This document shows, in pieces, positions 1-7,824 of a stretch of 64,000 nt of DNA. Each line of letters opens with the position of its first letter. Position 1 is the stretch's first letter. Made by a program: the position numbers and the translations under genes. The stretch is from Cuniculiplasma divulgatum (GTDB lineage: Archaea; Thermoplasmatota; Thermoplasmata; Thermoplasmatales; Thermoplasmataceae), in the NCBI GenBank assembly GCA_031200235.1, contig CP133595.1, positions 682,001 through 746,000 of the forward strand, read 5' to 3'. The notes under the pieces were generated by a model. That model was not told where the DNA came from. It did not search any database and saw only the letters and a program-made list of their open reading frames with translations.

Positions 1-313
1 TAGTTGTGACCTCGTCTGGACGCGTGTAATATTTTGTGTTCTCCCAGTCTATGCCGGAAAGATCAGGCCCCCATGTTGGAACAGGCTTGCTCTGGAATAT
101 CTCAAGGGCCTTGAGCCTGAATCTCCTCATCCAGTCCGGTTCCTTCTTTATCTCCGATATCTCCTCCACAATCTTCCTGTTCAGGCCTGCACCTGTGGAG
201 TATACCGGCTGCAGGTTGTCGTGGAATTCCCAGTCCTCTTTCCTTACATTGGACTTCTTGAGGTCTTCAAGAAGTTTTTCCATTTCCTCTTCCTTGCTGT
301 ATTCTGTTTCCAT
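1..313 (-). CDS. sufB: SufB, Fe-S cluster scaffold subunit (partial, N-terminus only)
   Basis: The gene begins at an ATG at 313 and runs off the left edge, so only about 104 codons are visible. The visible part has the SufB N-terminal signature: a stretch reading roughly EPDWMRRFRLKALEIF, then the PTWGPDLSGIDWE block. SufB is the scaffold of the SufBCD complex, on which Fe-S clusters are built in the cytoplasm. A GAGGTGA ribosome binding site lies about six bases before the ATG. It follows sufC by 11 bases on the same strand, so the two are very likely co-transcribed. The cluster-binding C-terminal half lies outside the window. Confidence 0.93.
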   Translation of the reverse strand, partial: METEYSKEEEMEKLLEDLKKSNVRKEDWEFHDNLQPVYSTGAGLNRKIVEEISEIKKEPDWMRRFRLKALEIFQSKPVPTWGPDLSGIDWENTKYYTRPDEVTT

Positions 314-324
314 CTTAATTCACC

Positions 325-1068
325 TCACGCAGTATTCTTTATCCAGTCGTACCCTTCTTCCTCGATCCTCAGTGACAGGCTGTTGTCTCCATCCATGACA
401 ATCTTCCCATCCTTGAGGATGTGCACGAACTCCGGCTCTATATCCTTCAGTATTCTCTGGTAATGGGTAATGATCAGGAAGCCCACTTCCTGGCTGTAAT
501 ATTCCTTGATCTCCTCAGCAACCAGCTTCAGGGCATCAACATCCAGTCCCGAATCAATCTCATCCAGCACCACAATCTTCGGCCTCAGGATCATCATCTG
601 CAGGATCTCGAATCTCTTTCTCTCCCCGCCTGAAAAGCCGTCATTGACTGACCTTGACATGAAGGATTCGTCCAGTCCAACCTTCTTCATGTGTATCTTC
701 ATCCTGTCGTAGAATTCTGAAAGTTTGGATTTGTCCTCTGGATGGACCTGCTTGTATGCCGCCCTCATGAATGCTGATAGCTTCACGCCCACAACGGCAA
801 CCGGACTCTGAAATGCCAGGAACAGACCTGCCCTTGCCCTCTCCTCCGGGGTCTTGCCGGTAAGGTCCTTCCCATCAAGTATGATTGAGCCCCCGTTGAT
901 TATGTAGTTAGGATGCCCTATGAGCACATTACCCAGAGTGCTCTTTCCAGCCCCGTTGGGACCCATCAGAGCGTGTATTTCTCCGCCCTTAACTGTAAGA
1001 TTCACTCCCTTCAATATCTGTTTGCCCTCCACTGAGGCACTGAGATTGTTAATGATCAATTCTGGCAA
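325..1068 (-). CDS. sufC: SufC, ATPase of the Suf Fe-S cluster assembly complex
   Basis: ABC-type ATPase of 247 residues with Walker [10 protein letters not shown], signature FSGGERKR and Walker B IVVLDEIDSGLD. The SufC-typical insert AFQSPVAVVGVKLSAF follows the Q-loop. SufC powers SufB(D) during cluster assembly. I place the start at the TTG at 1068 (protein begins PELIINNLSA after the initiator), because a GAGAAGGTG ribosome binding site sits six to seven bases before it and a TATA-like box lies about 30 bases upstream. The frame stays open to an ATG at 1158, but that extension would cross this promoter and the promoter of the divergent regulator, so I reject it. Confidence 0.95.
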   Translation of the reverse strand: MPELIINNLSASVEGKQILKGVNLTVKGGEIHALMGPNGAGKSTLGNVLIGHPNYIINGGSIILDGKDLTGKTPEERARAGLFLAFQSPVAVVGVKLSAFMRAAYKQVHPEDKSKLSEFYDRMKIHMKKVGLDESFMSRSVNDGFSGGERKRFEILQMMILRPKIVVLDEIDSGLDVDALKLVAEEIKEYYSQEVGFLIITHYQRILKDIEPEFVHILKDGKIVMDGDNSLSLRIEEEGYDWIKNTA

Positions 1069-1100
1069 ATGTTGCACCTTCTCATTGCATATGAGTAAAT

Positions 1101-1111
1101 TGTATTTAAAC
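1101..1111 (-). promoter_or_regulatory. TATA-like box of the suf operon
   Basis: On the minus strand this reads GTTTAAATACA. It predicts a transcript start near 1080, just before the sufC ribosome binding site, which supports the TTG start. It faces away from the regulator promoter about 30 bases to the right. Confidence 0.6.
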
Positions 1112-1136
1112 ACTTTCTTATGTCTAAACTGACTAA

Positions 1137-1147
1137 AGTATATATAG
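1137..1147 (+). promoter_or_regulatory. TATA-like box of the SufR-like regulator gene
   Basis: AGTATATATAG lies about 30 bases before the ATG at 1174, so the regulator mRNA is probably leaderless or nearly so. The two divergent suf promoters are only about 30 bases apart, so one bound regulator could control both. Confidence 0.6.
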
Positions 1148-1173
1148 CGCTCGTGCATGGCTATTAGTTGAAC

Positions 1174-1851
1174 ATGGACGATACTGTTGAGACCATGGGT
1201 GAACTGTCCTCACTTCTGGGGCAGATGAAAGGCAATATAATACAGGAGCTGAGTTACTCAGAGAGAAGCATGGATGATCTTGCCCACCTGCTTGGAATTA
1301 ACAAGAACGCTGTCAAGGAACATATGGAATCACTGGAAAAGAAAGGTTATGTCCAGCCGTTTTTCAGGGGAGGCGGAACGGGAAGGCCCAAGAAGTTCTA
1401 CAGGCTCACGGAGAAAGGCATGGGGCTCCTGCCCAAGAGATACATATCATTCGCAACAATGCTGGTGGAGGAACTCGAATCGGAATTCGGGAGGGAGAAG
1501 GTCAATTTCATTCTGGGAAAGGTTGCGGACAAGATAGTGGGAGAATCCGGATGGAAAAGGCCGTCAGGCATTCCTGAATCAAGGGAGGACAAGCTGAAGA
1601 GGCTTCAGGAATTCGTTGGGACACTCAACAAGCTTGGCTATTATGCACGCCTGGAGGTCACAGATGATGTTGTGAGGATTATAAGGCACAACTGCATATT
1701 TTACGAGCTTGCAAAGAACAACAGCAGGATCATATGCACCGCCCTTGGATCAGACATAATAAAGAACTCAATAAACCAGGACTTCAGGATCAGGGAGAAA
1801 TTCTCTGATGGTGACAACAAATGCGTTGTTGAAGTGAACCTCACTGACTAG
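1174..1851 (+). CDS. SufR-like Fe-S sensing transcriptional regulator
   Basis: A 225-residue winged-helix protein. Residues 20-65 form a DNA-binding domain (LAHLLGINKNAVKEHMESL) followed by a wing (GRPKKFYRLTEKG). The C-terminal half carries HNC, then IIC 14 residues later, then NKC after another 29 (about C174, C188, C217). This three-cysteine layout is that of SufR, which binds an Fe-S cluster and represses suf genes when clusters are plentiful. The gene is divergent from sufCB, as expected for an operon regulator. TTG at 1168 is an alternative start, but ATG at 1174 fits the TATA spacing. Its 3' end overlaps the convergent threonine dehydrogenase gene by 11 bases. Family assignment is firm; the suf target is inferred from context. 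Confidence 0.82.
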   Translation: MDDTVETMGELSSLLGQMKGNIIQELSYSERSMDDLAHLLGINKNAVKEHMESLEKKGYVQPFFRGGGTGRPKKFYRLTEKGMGLLPKRYISFATMLVEELESEFGREKVNFILGKVADKIVGESGWKRPSGIPESREDKLKRLQEFVGTLNKLGYYARLEVTDDVVRIIRHNCIFYELAKNNSRIICTALGSDIIKNSINQDFRIREKFSDGDNKCVVEVNLTD

Positions 1852-2806
1852 GCTGGCTCTTAAGGTGAATTCCCTTCAGGTTCCTGATCATATCTTCTGT
1901 CATTGCGTCAAGGTCATATTCCGGTGAGAAGCCCCAGTCGATTTTTGCGTCTGTTGAATCCAGGCTCCTTGGCCATGTTTCTGCTATTGCCTGTCTGTAG
2001 TCTGGCCTGTAACTCACATTAAAGTCCGGTATAACTTTCCTGATGGATTCCGCCAGGGTCCTGGGATCAAAGCTGAATGCCGATATGTTGTAGTCTATGG
2101 TGTACCTGAGCCTGCTTTCATCCGCAGAGTAAAGCTTCATCAGAGAATCAAGCGCATCAGGCATGTACATCATGGGAAGGGCGGCATCCTCCTTCAGGTA
2201 GCATTCATAATTTTTCCCGGCAACTGCATGGTAGTACATGTCCACAGCGTAGTCGGTTGTACCGGCAGACGGGGGAGTCTTGTAGCTGACAATCCCGGGA
2301 TACCGCACACCCCTGACATCCAGGCCAAATTTATTGCGGAAATATGCCGACAGGAGCTCGGCGTTGACCTTTGTCACACCGTACATTGTGGTGGGTCTTG
2401 TGACTGTTACCACAGGGACATTGTCCCGCGGCGTATCTTTGCCAAACACCCCTATTGTACTTGGAATCATCACCCTGTTGACGCCAGCTTTCATTGCAGA
2501 GTCCAGTATATTGAAGGTCCCAACACTGTTCACCATGAACGCCATCTCAGGGTTTCTTTCACCCAGGGCTGAAAGGATTCCGGCCATGTGAAAAACTTCT
2601 GTCACTGAGCACTCCTTCAAAGTGGATGCAACCATGTCCCTGTTTGTCACGTCAAGAGGCACATATTCAACGTCATGAAAAATATCTGGATTCGGAGGTT
2701 TCACATCGCTTGCTATGACCCTTGAAGGCCCGAATTTCTTCACAAGCAGGGGAACAAGTTCTGTACCTATCTGACCCATGGATCCGGTCACCAGGATAGT
2801 GCCCAT
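1841..2806 (-). CDS. L-threonine 3-dehydrogenase, short-chain dehydrogenase type
   Basis: A 321-residue extended SDR protein. It has the NAD-binding GSMGQIGTEL motif at the N-terminus, the IPSTIGVFG strand, and the catalytic Y-x3-K as YGVTK. The blocks RYPGIVSYKTPPSAGTTDYA, MMYMPDALDSL and TWPRSLDS are characteristic of the archaeal/Thermoplasma-type L-threonine dehydrogenase rather than sugar epimerases. It oxidises L-threonine to 2-amino-3-ketobutyrate with NAD+, the first step of threonine catabolism to glycine and acetyl-CoA. Its length matches the family. I see no co-directional partner (no 2-amino-3-ketobutyrate ligase in the window). Confidence 0.88.
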   Translation of the reverse strand: MGTILVTGSMGQIGTELVPLLVKKFGPSRVIASDVKPPNPDIFHDVEYVPLDVTNRDMVASTLKECSVTEVFHMAGILSALGERNPEMAFMVNSVGTFNILDSAMKAGVNRVMIPSTIGVFGKDTPRDNVPVVTVTRPTTMYGVTKVNAELLSAYFRNKFGLDVRGVRYPGIVSYKTPPSAGTTDYAVDMYYHAVAGKNYECYLKEDAALPMMYMPDALDSLMKLYSADESRLRYTIDYNISAFSFDPRTLAESIRKVIPDFNVSYRPDYRQAIAETWPRSLDSTDAKIDWGFSPEYDLDAMTEDMIRNLKGIHLKSQPSQ

Positions 2807-2941
2807 GCCTGGGAAATGCCATGAGGTTCATTAATTCTTGCGATTTGACCTTCTGCATTGCAGCATCGGCGCATCAATTTTCTGGAAACGCAGAAATCCG
2901 CCAGCAGGAATCCCGTTAAAGCAGCATTTATGGTGAAATTT

Positions 2942-3060
2942 GAATCAACATTGATCACTAGTGACATCCTCCCCCATCTAACGCAGGGGGCTTCCTATTT
3001 CAACGATACATGGCTAATGCCTTCACGAATCAGGCATCCCGTCAGAGATATCTCCATAGG
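2942..3060 (-). ncRNA. Candidate omega RNA (TnpB guide RNA) spanning the tnpB 3' end and right end
   Basis: In this superfamily the guide RNA scaffold overlaps the tnpB 3' coding end and the right-end hairpin, and the guide is the host sequence just outside the element. Here the hairpin is at 2971-2990 and the predicted guide would be about 2942-2961, read on the minus strand. Inferred from family knowledge; the 5' limit is a guess. Confidence 0.4.
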
Positions 3061-4288
3061 CGTGACTTCCCCACTGTCCGTGGGTACATCGGTCTGTATG
3101 AGACCGAATTTCTTTATGTTTTTTGCGGCATTCCATTCCCTGTCATGTGTGATATTACATCTGGGACATGTCCATGTTCTTTCACTGAGCTTCAGGTTGT
3201 AGATATACCCACACTTTGAACACATCTTTGACGATGGATCGAATCTTCCGATCTCTATTATGTTCTTTCCTCTTGACAGTGCCTTGGTTTTCAGCATTGT
3301 CACGAAAGAAGACCATCCTGCATCTACTATGCTCCTTGCAAGATGATGGTTCTTCATCATACCCGATACGTTCAGGTCTTCCGTTATTACGGTGTCATAC
3401 GCCTTGAGCATTGCATCTGATACCTTGTTGTGGAAATCCATTCTCTGGTTTGCTATGTGTTCCTGTGCTTTAGCCACTTTTACTCCTGCCTTATTCCTGT
3501 TCTTTGACCCCTTCTGCTTTCGGGAAAGCCTCTTCTGCAATATTGCCAGTTTCTTTTCCGATTTCTTCAGATTTTTGGGATTGTGGATCTGCATTCCGTC
3601 AGAGGTGGTCAGGAATGCAGTTATGCCCACATCAATACCAGTAGATGTACCTGCTTCAATCTTTACAGGTTCAGGTATTTTTATTCCTGTCTCAGCCAGT
3701 ATTGAGGCATAATATTTTCCCGATGGTGTTTTTGATATGGTCAGGCTCCTCATTTCGCCTTCAATGTTCCTGTGCATGAAGAGACGCAATGGATTCTTGA
3801 ATTTCGGGATTGCCAGGTGATTGTCATTAACGGTGAAATGCTGGGGAACTGTGAATGAACCCCCAGTTTTCTTTTTCTTGAAGGTGGGATATCCCGCAAT
3901 ATTCCTGAAGAATCTTGAGAATGCAGTGTCAAGATTTTGAAGCACCACCTGAAGACTCTGTGCATTGATATCTTTTAACCACTCATTTTCTTTCTTTAAC
4001 GAAGGAAGAAGGGACTGCATACTCTTGTAACTCATCCCCTTTCCCGTTTCCACATACTGCGTGTTCCGCAGATCAAGGAAATAATTCCATACAAACCTGC
4101 ATGATCCAAAGTGCTTTTCCAGGAGAATTTGCTGTTCCTTATCGGGATACAATCGGAACTTATATGCTTTGAACATGCTGTTTAAGTAATTACCTACTAA
4201 TACTTAGATAATTTGTTTGCCTTCGCTAAAATAGTTTTTGTTCGCTTTCATCCCCTATCTTGCGAAAGGGGAATTCCCGCTCGCAAAT
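2962..4288 (-). mobile_element. IS200/IS605-family element with tnpB only
   Basis: The element carries one gene, tnpB, and no TnpA transposase. The right end (low coordinates) has a hairpin with CCCCC at 2971-2975 pairing GGGGG at 2986-2990, followed on the minus strand by GGATGTCA. The left end (high coordinates) has CCCC/GGGG and GCGAA-type stems at about 4241-4285, next to TTTAAC on the minus strand (4289-4294). These are the usual subterminal hairpins of this superfamily. The exact cut sites are inferred by analogy. The element inserts between the threonine dehydrogenase gene and moaE, right against the moaE promoter. Confidence 0.8.
2995..4176 (-). CDS. tnpB: TnpB, RNA-guided nuclease of an IS200/IS605 element
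   Basis: A full-length 393-residue TnpB. The N-terminal helix-turn-helix region starts FKAYKFRLYPDKEQ. The RuvC-like core has the first Asp in GIDVGI, the Glu in ITEDLNVSGM and the last Asp in HDREWNAAKN. Between them is a zinc ribbon CSKCGY...CPRC. TnpB proteins are programmable DNA endonucleases guided by an RNA (omega RNA) made from the element's right end. They help retain the element after TnpA-mediated excision. All catalytic residues I can check are present, so the protein is probably active. No tnpA is nearby, so mobility would need a partner elsewhere. Confidence 0.93.
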   Translation of the reverse strand: MFKAYKFRLYPDKEQQILLEKHFGSCRFVWNYFLDLRNTQYVETGKGMSYKSMQSLLPSLKKENEWLKDINAQSLQVVLQNLDTAFSRFFRNIAGYPTFKKKKTGGSFTVPQHFTVNDNHLAIPKFKNPLRLFMHRNIEGEMRSLTISKTPSGKYYASILAETGIKIPEPVKIEAGTSTGIDVGITAFLTTSDGMQIHNPKNLKKSEKKLAILQKRLSRKQKGSKNRNKAGVKVAKAQEHIANQRMDFHNKVSDAMLKAYDTVITEDLNVSGMMKNHHLARSIVDAGWSSFVTMLKTKALSRGKNIIEIGRFDPSSKMCSKCGYIYNLKLSERTWTCPRCNITHDREWNAAKNIKKFGLIQTDVPTDSGEVTPMEISLTGCLIREGISHVSLK

Positions 4289-4297
4289 GTTAAATAC
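4289..4297 (+). promoter_or_regulatory. TATA-like box of moaE, also the presumed TnpB target-adjacent motif
   Basis: GTTAAATAC lies about 25 bases before moaE. Its complement, TTTAAC, abuts the left end of the tnpB element. The same TTTAAC abuts the similar end near 49.8 kb, so it is probably the element's preferred flank as well as a promoter element here. Confidence 0.5.
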
Positions 4298-4314
4298 TGA
4301 ATCAGGGTACTAAT

Positions 4315-4737
4315 ATGATCAACATGGAACCGGTCATAACTGATGACAGGATTGACCTGCCAGATTTCATGGCTGATTCTAACCCGGACAACAGAAGCGC
4401 CGTCTTCTCACTGGTAAAGGCGACCCAGTTCTCAGGTTTTCCTGACGTGATGGGGATATATTATGAGACTGATCAGGAGACGGCCCTGAGGGTGCTGAAA
4501 CGCATAAGGTCAGATGCCATGGACCGGTACCCAGTCACTGACATATCTGTGATTCTCAGGACAGGAAAAATATCCATCGGTGATTATGTTTCAATTGTCA
4601 TGGCCTGGGGAAGAAGAAGTGACGATGCCTTTTCAGCATGCAAATTCGTGGCCGAAGAAATTGCCAGCGAAGTGCCCATGTGGAAATATGAAGTCAGGAA
4701 AAAGGAAGCCGTGCATTATGAACTTGATATGAAGTGA
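4315..4737 (+). CDS. moaE: MoaE, molybdopterin synthase catalytic subunit
   Basis: A 140-residue protein with the MoaE fold signatures: the RSDAMDRYPVTDISVILRTG segment, the ISIGDYVSIVMAWGRRSDDAF core and the C-terminal MWKYEVRKKEA with catalytic lysines. With MoaD it inserts dithiolene sulfur into precursor Z (cPMP) to form molybdopterin. No moaD or other molybdenum-cofactor gene is beside it. ATG 4315 is used here; ATG 4324 is an equally possible start given the TATA position. The IS200/IS605 element ends just upstream of its promoter. Confidence 0.9.
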   Translation: MINMEPVITDDRIDLPDFMADSNPDNRSAVFSLVKATQFSGFPDVMGIYYETDQETALRVLKRIRSDAMDRYPVTDISVILRTGKISIGDYVSIVMAWGRRSDDAFSACKFVAEEIASEVPMWKYEVRKKEAVHYELDMK

Positions 4738-4813
4738 TGTCTCTTCTCATGCCTTCATGAAGTGTAAACCATAAATAGTACATTAAGCAGTATACGAATT
4801 GATAAGGTTATAC

Positions 4814-4823
4814 CTATTTAATA
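4814..4823 (+). promoter_or_regulatory. TATA-like box of the aldehyde dehydrogenase-like gene
   Basis: CTATTTAATA is centred about 26 bases before the ATG at 4844. This fits a leaderless mRNA and argues against the longer frame starting at 4799, which would include the box. Confidence 0.55.
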
Positions 4824-4843
4824 GTAGAAGAAAATCTCATATC

Positions 4844-6214
4844 ATGATAATCCGAAACAAGTTCACTGATTCACGTTTTTACGAAGTCAAGGAAACGAGC
4901 CTCCCTGAATCGCGCGAGATGATACGACACAGCGTAAATGCACATCACAGCCTTGAGGAATATCCAGGTTTCAAGCTCCAGGAGAACCTGCTTGAGGCTG
5001 CAGATATCATATCCCGGGAAGCTTCCATTCTTGCTGAAATGCTTGCACAGGAAACGGGAAAGCCCGTAAAACTGGCCATGGACGAGGTGTTGCGATCCCA
5101 GGATGCATTCAGGATCGCTGCAGCCGAAATCCTGAAATCAAATGGCGAAACCAGGAGGCTTGATACATCGCCTTCAGGCTTGAACAGGATAACCTATTCA
5201 GTCCCAATACCGCTTGGCCCCATGCTGTACATAGCTTCATACTTCAGTCCCCTATTTTCAACTTCAGCCATGACGGCATCTGCCCTTGCCGTAAGGGACA
5301 GTGTCATAGTGAAACCCTCAAGCCTCACTCCTGCAACCACTGACCGGTTGCAGAAGATCATTTCTGAGGCAGGCTTCCCGGGCAATTCAATGCAGGTCGC
5401 CAGGACATCCGGATTTGGCAATGTCACGAAGTTCCTTGTAGAATCACGTGAAATCAAGATCCTTGGTTTTTCCGGGAAATGGGAAACTGCCACGCGTATA
5501 GCAGCAATGGGTGGACTGAAGAAGTACATGATGGAAATATTCGGAAATTTTCCGGCCATTGTATGGGATGATGCCGATCTCGACATGGCAGCGGAACAGA
5601 TTGCAAGGTCTGCCTTCCTGACTTCCACCTACACTGGCCACCACCTCCAGAGGATACTGGTACATCAGGATTCCTATGAGTACCTTAAAAACAGGCTCAT
5701 GGAGATAGTGTCGCATTTCAGGGTGGGGGATCCCATGGATCCGGAGACGGATGTTGGCCCCATGATTTCAATTGATGAGGCAAAATCCGCCGAAGATTTT
5801 GTGTCCGTGGCCCGATCACTGGGGGGAAATATATTATCAGGGGGTACCAGGACAGATTCCCTCATGATGCCGACACTCATCGAGAATATCGACACGTCCT
5901 CATACATCTGGAACAATGATGTTCCGGGGCCTGTCACAATGATTGCACCTGTCTCATCCATGTCCCAGGCAATAAAGATAGCAAATGATGCTCCAACCGG
6001 AATAAGTGCCAGCATATTCACCTCGGACATGAATACTGCGTTTTTTGCCTCAGAGAAGCTGGCTTTTCCCACTCTCATAATAAATGATTTCCCAGATTAC
6101 CTTCCGGATTCAATACCCATATCCGGATCCGGGAAAAACTGGACATACCGGCACGGAGTGAGATACCTCATGGATGAAATGTCCGGAGTGAGAGAAACTG
6201 TTATAAAAAGATAG
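4844..6214 (+). CDS. Aldehyde dehydrogenase-fold protein lacking the catalytic cysteine
   Basis: A 456-residue member of the ALDH superfamily. It keeps the Rossmann-type cofactor segment (VIVKPSSLTPATTDRL, ILGFSGKWETA), the MEIFGNFPAIVWDDADLD block with the general-base Glu, and the C-terminal GPVTMIAPV and NDAPTGISASIFTSD blocks. The usual GQ-x-C-x7-R catalytic block reads TGHHLQRILVH, with no Cys, and I find no cysteine in the protein. The oxyanion Asn block (usually NFP) reads YFSP. By established mechanism such a protein cannot form the thiohemiacetal, so it is probably not a normal aldehyde dehydrogenase. It may bind nucleotide or act as a non-canonical enzyme. It converges on icd with a 5-base gap. 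Confidence 0.8.
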   Translation: MIIRNKFTDSRFYEVKETSLPESREMIRHSVNAHHSLEEYPGFKLQENLLEAADIISREASILAEMLAQETGKPVKLAMDEVLRSQDAFRIAAAEILKSNGETRRLDTSPSGLNRITYSVPIPLGPMLYIASYFSPLFSTSAMTASALAVRDSVIVKPSSLTPATTDRLQKIISEAGFPGNSMQVARTSGFGNVTKFLVESREIKILGFSGKWETATRIAAMGGLKKYMMEIFGNFPAIVWDDADLDMAAEQIARSAFLTSTYTGHHLQRILVHQDSYEYLKNRLMEIVSHFRVGDPMDPETDVGPMISIDEAKSAEDFVSVARSLGGNILSGGTRTDSLMMPTLIENIDTSSYIWNNDVPGPVTMIAPVSSMSQAIKIANDAPTGISASIFTSDMNTAFFASEKLAFPTLIINDFPDYLPDSIPISGSGKNWTYRHGVRYLMDEMSGVRETVIKR

Positions 6215-6219
6215 GAGGA

Positions 6220-7434
6220 TTACTTTATGGGCCGCATCCTCTTTATTACTTCCGATGAGAATTCACTGCACTTGAGCGCCTTTATGTTGAGGACCCTTGC
6301 AAGATCCTGGGTCACCTTCTGGTCCTTGTAGGCGGACATTATGGCACTTTCAAGTATATTTGCGGCTTCATTCCATCCAAGATGGCGCAGCATCATCTCT
6401 CCAGACAGCATCAGGGAAGTTGGATTGGCCACATCCATTCCAGCATACTTGGGGGCAGTGCCGTGTACTGCCTCGAATATTGCGTAAACATCTCCGACAT
6501 TTCCGCCAGGAGCCAGGCCAAGCCCGCCCACCTGAGCAGCAAGGGCATCTGATAGGTAGTCCCCGTTGAGGTTGGTTGTTGCGATTATATCATAGTCCTC
6601 AGTCCTTGTGAGAACCTGCTGGAACATGTTGTCAGTTATCCTGTCCTTAACAACTATCCTGGAGGGAAAAGCCTCAGGCTGTTTCAGGTATTCCTCCTCG
6701 GTCACCGTCTTATCCCCGAATTCTGTCCTTGCCACTTCATAGCCCCAGTCCTTGAATGCGCCCTCAGTGTACTTCATGATGTTTCCCTTGTGAACCAGAG
6801 TGACGCTCTTTCTCTTGTTCTGGACAGCGTATTCCAGTGCCTTCCTGACCAGCCTTGCTGATCTGAACCTGCTGATTGGCTTTATGCCAATTCCCGTGTC
6901 ATCCGTAAGGTTAACGGAGAAATTATCTGAGAGAAATTTCCTCAGCATTGTGGCTTCCGGCGAATCGTATTTCCATTCTATTCCCATGTAGAGGTCCTCG
7001 GTATTTTCCCTGAACACAACCATGTTCATCTTCTCCGGATTTTTCACTGGAGACGGGACTCCCGGAAAGAATTTGACCGGCCTTATATTCGCATACAGGT
7101 CAAAATATTGCCTCAGGGTGACATTCAGGCTCCTGAAACCCTGGCCAATGGGCGTTGTCAGTGGCCCCTTTATTGATACGACACACTTCTTCAGAAGATC
7201 AAGAGATTCCTGCGGTAGATGCTTCCCTGTATTTTCCATGGCCTCCTCGCCCGCCAGTACTTTCTCCCAGACAATGTTTCTTTCGCCCTTGTATGCTATT
7301 TCCAGTGAAGCGTTAATTGCTGCTATGGATGCCTTGGTAATGTCCGGACCAATTCCGTCACCTTCTATGTAACCTATTGTAGGATTGCTGGGTATCTGCA
7401 TACCCTTTCCCTCTATCACCTTGATGTATGCCAT
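6220..7434 (-). CDS. icd: Isocitrate dehydrogenase (NADP+ dependent, by motif)
   Basis: A 404-residue enzyme of the isocitrate/isopropylmalate dehydrogenase family. The substrate loop SLNVTLRQYFDLYANIRP, the YMGIEW region, the K of LVHKGNIMKYTEGAF and the metal-binding Asp block (NGDYLSDALAAQVGGLG) are present. The cofactor pocket reads HGTAPKYAGMDVANP; the Lys-Tyr pair is the classical NADP+ determinant. It decarboxylates isocitrate to 2-oxoglutarate in the citric acid cycle. A TATA-like box CTTATATTTT at 7464-7473 (read on the opposite strand) sits about 30 bases before the ATG. Confidence 0.95.
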   Translation of the reverse strand: MAYIKVIEGKGMQIPSNPTIGYIEGDGIGPDITKASIAAINASLEIAYKGERNIVWEKVLAGEEAMENTGKHLPQESLDLLKKCVVSIKGPLTTPIGQGFRSLNVTLRQYFDLYANIRPVKFFPGVPSPVKNPEKMNMVVFRENTEDLYMGIEWKYDSPEATMLRKFLSDNFSVNLTDDTGIGIKPISRFRSARLVRKALEYAVQNKRKSVTLVHKGNIMKYTEGAFKDWGYEVARTEFGDKTVTEEEYLKQPEAFPSRIVVKDRITDNMFQQVLTRTEDYDIIATTNLNGDYLSDALAAQVGGLGLAPGGNVGDVYAIFEAVHGTAPKYAGMDVANPTSLMLSGEMMLRHLGWNEAANILESAIMSAYKDQKVTQDLARVLNIKALKCSEFSSEVIKRMRPIK

Positions 7435-7824
7435 GTGTTATCTCTGTGGAATTCCTTATTCACTCTTATATTTTCAGTCTTGCATCAATATTTGTTATGA
7501 GTAAATACTCATTATTTCCTGCAACAATTCCGCCGTTAAAGGATCCGGGGTTACTGGCACCGCTGATAATGGAAGATCCTGAAATGATGAAAATGTTGAT
7601 CATTATTTTCGGTTTCTTTCCTCTGGCTGCCGGATGCATGAAAACCGGCAGGCAGTGACTTAGAGAATGATCGCTGTGGGACGTTCGTGTTTTAGTGTCA
7701 CGAAGCCTTATTAGGCAAGAAACAATGATTTGGAAGTGGACTTCAAAAAAGTTTTCAGGATGTGCTCAGCCTCTGATAAATTCCCGCAATTTTTGTCAAC
7801 AAATTCATCATGGAGGTTTCTAGA
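7435..7824. other. Intergenic region between icd and purA
   Basis: It holds the icd promoter at its left end and presumably the purA promoter. Frames such as 7428-7658 show no recognisable domain. A 32-codon frame starting at the ATG at 7723 ends with TAG two bases before the purA GTG and overlaps its ribosome binding site. Nothing else is clear. Confidence 0.4.

Noticed and set aside
1069-1158. N-terminal extension of the sufC frame
   Set aside because: It would overlap the TATA-like boxes of both divergent suf transcripts; the TTG at 1068 has a proper ribosome binding site and matches the family's N-terminus.
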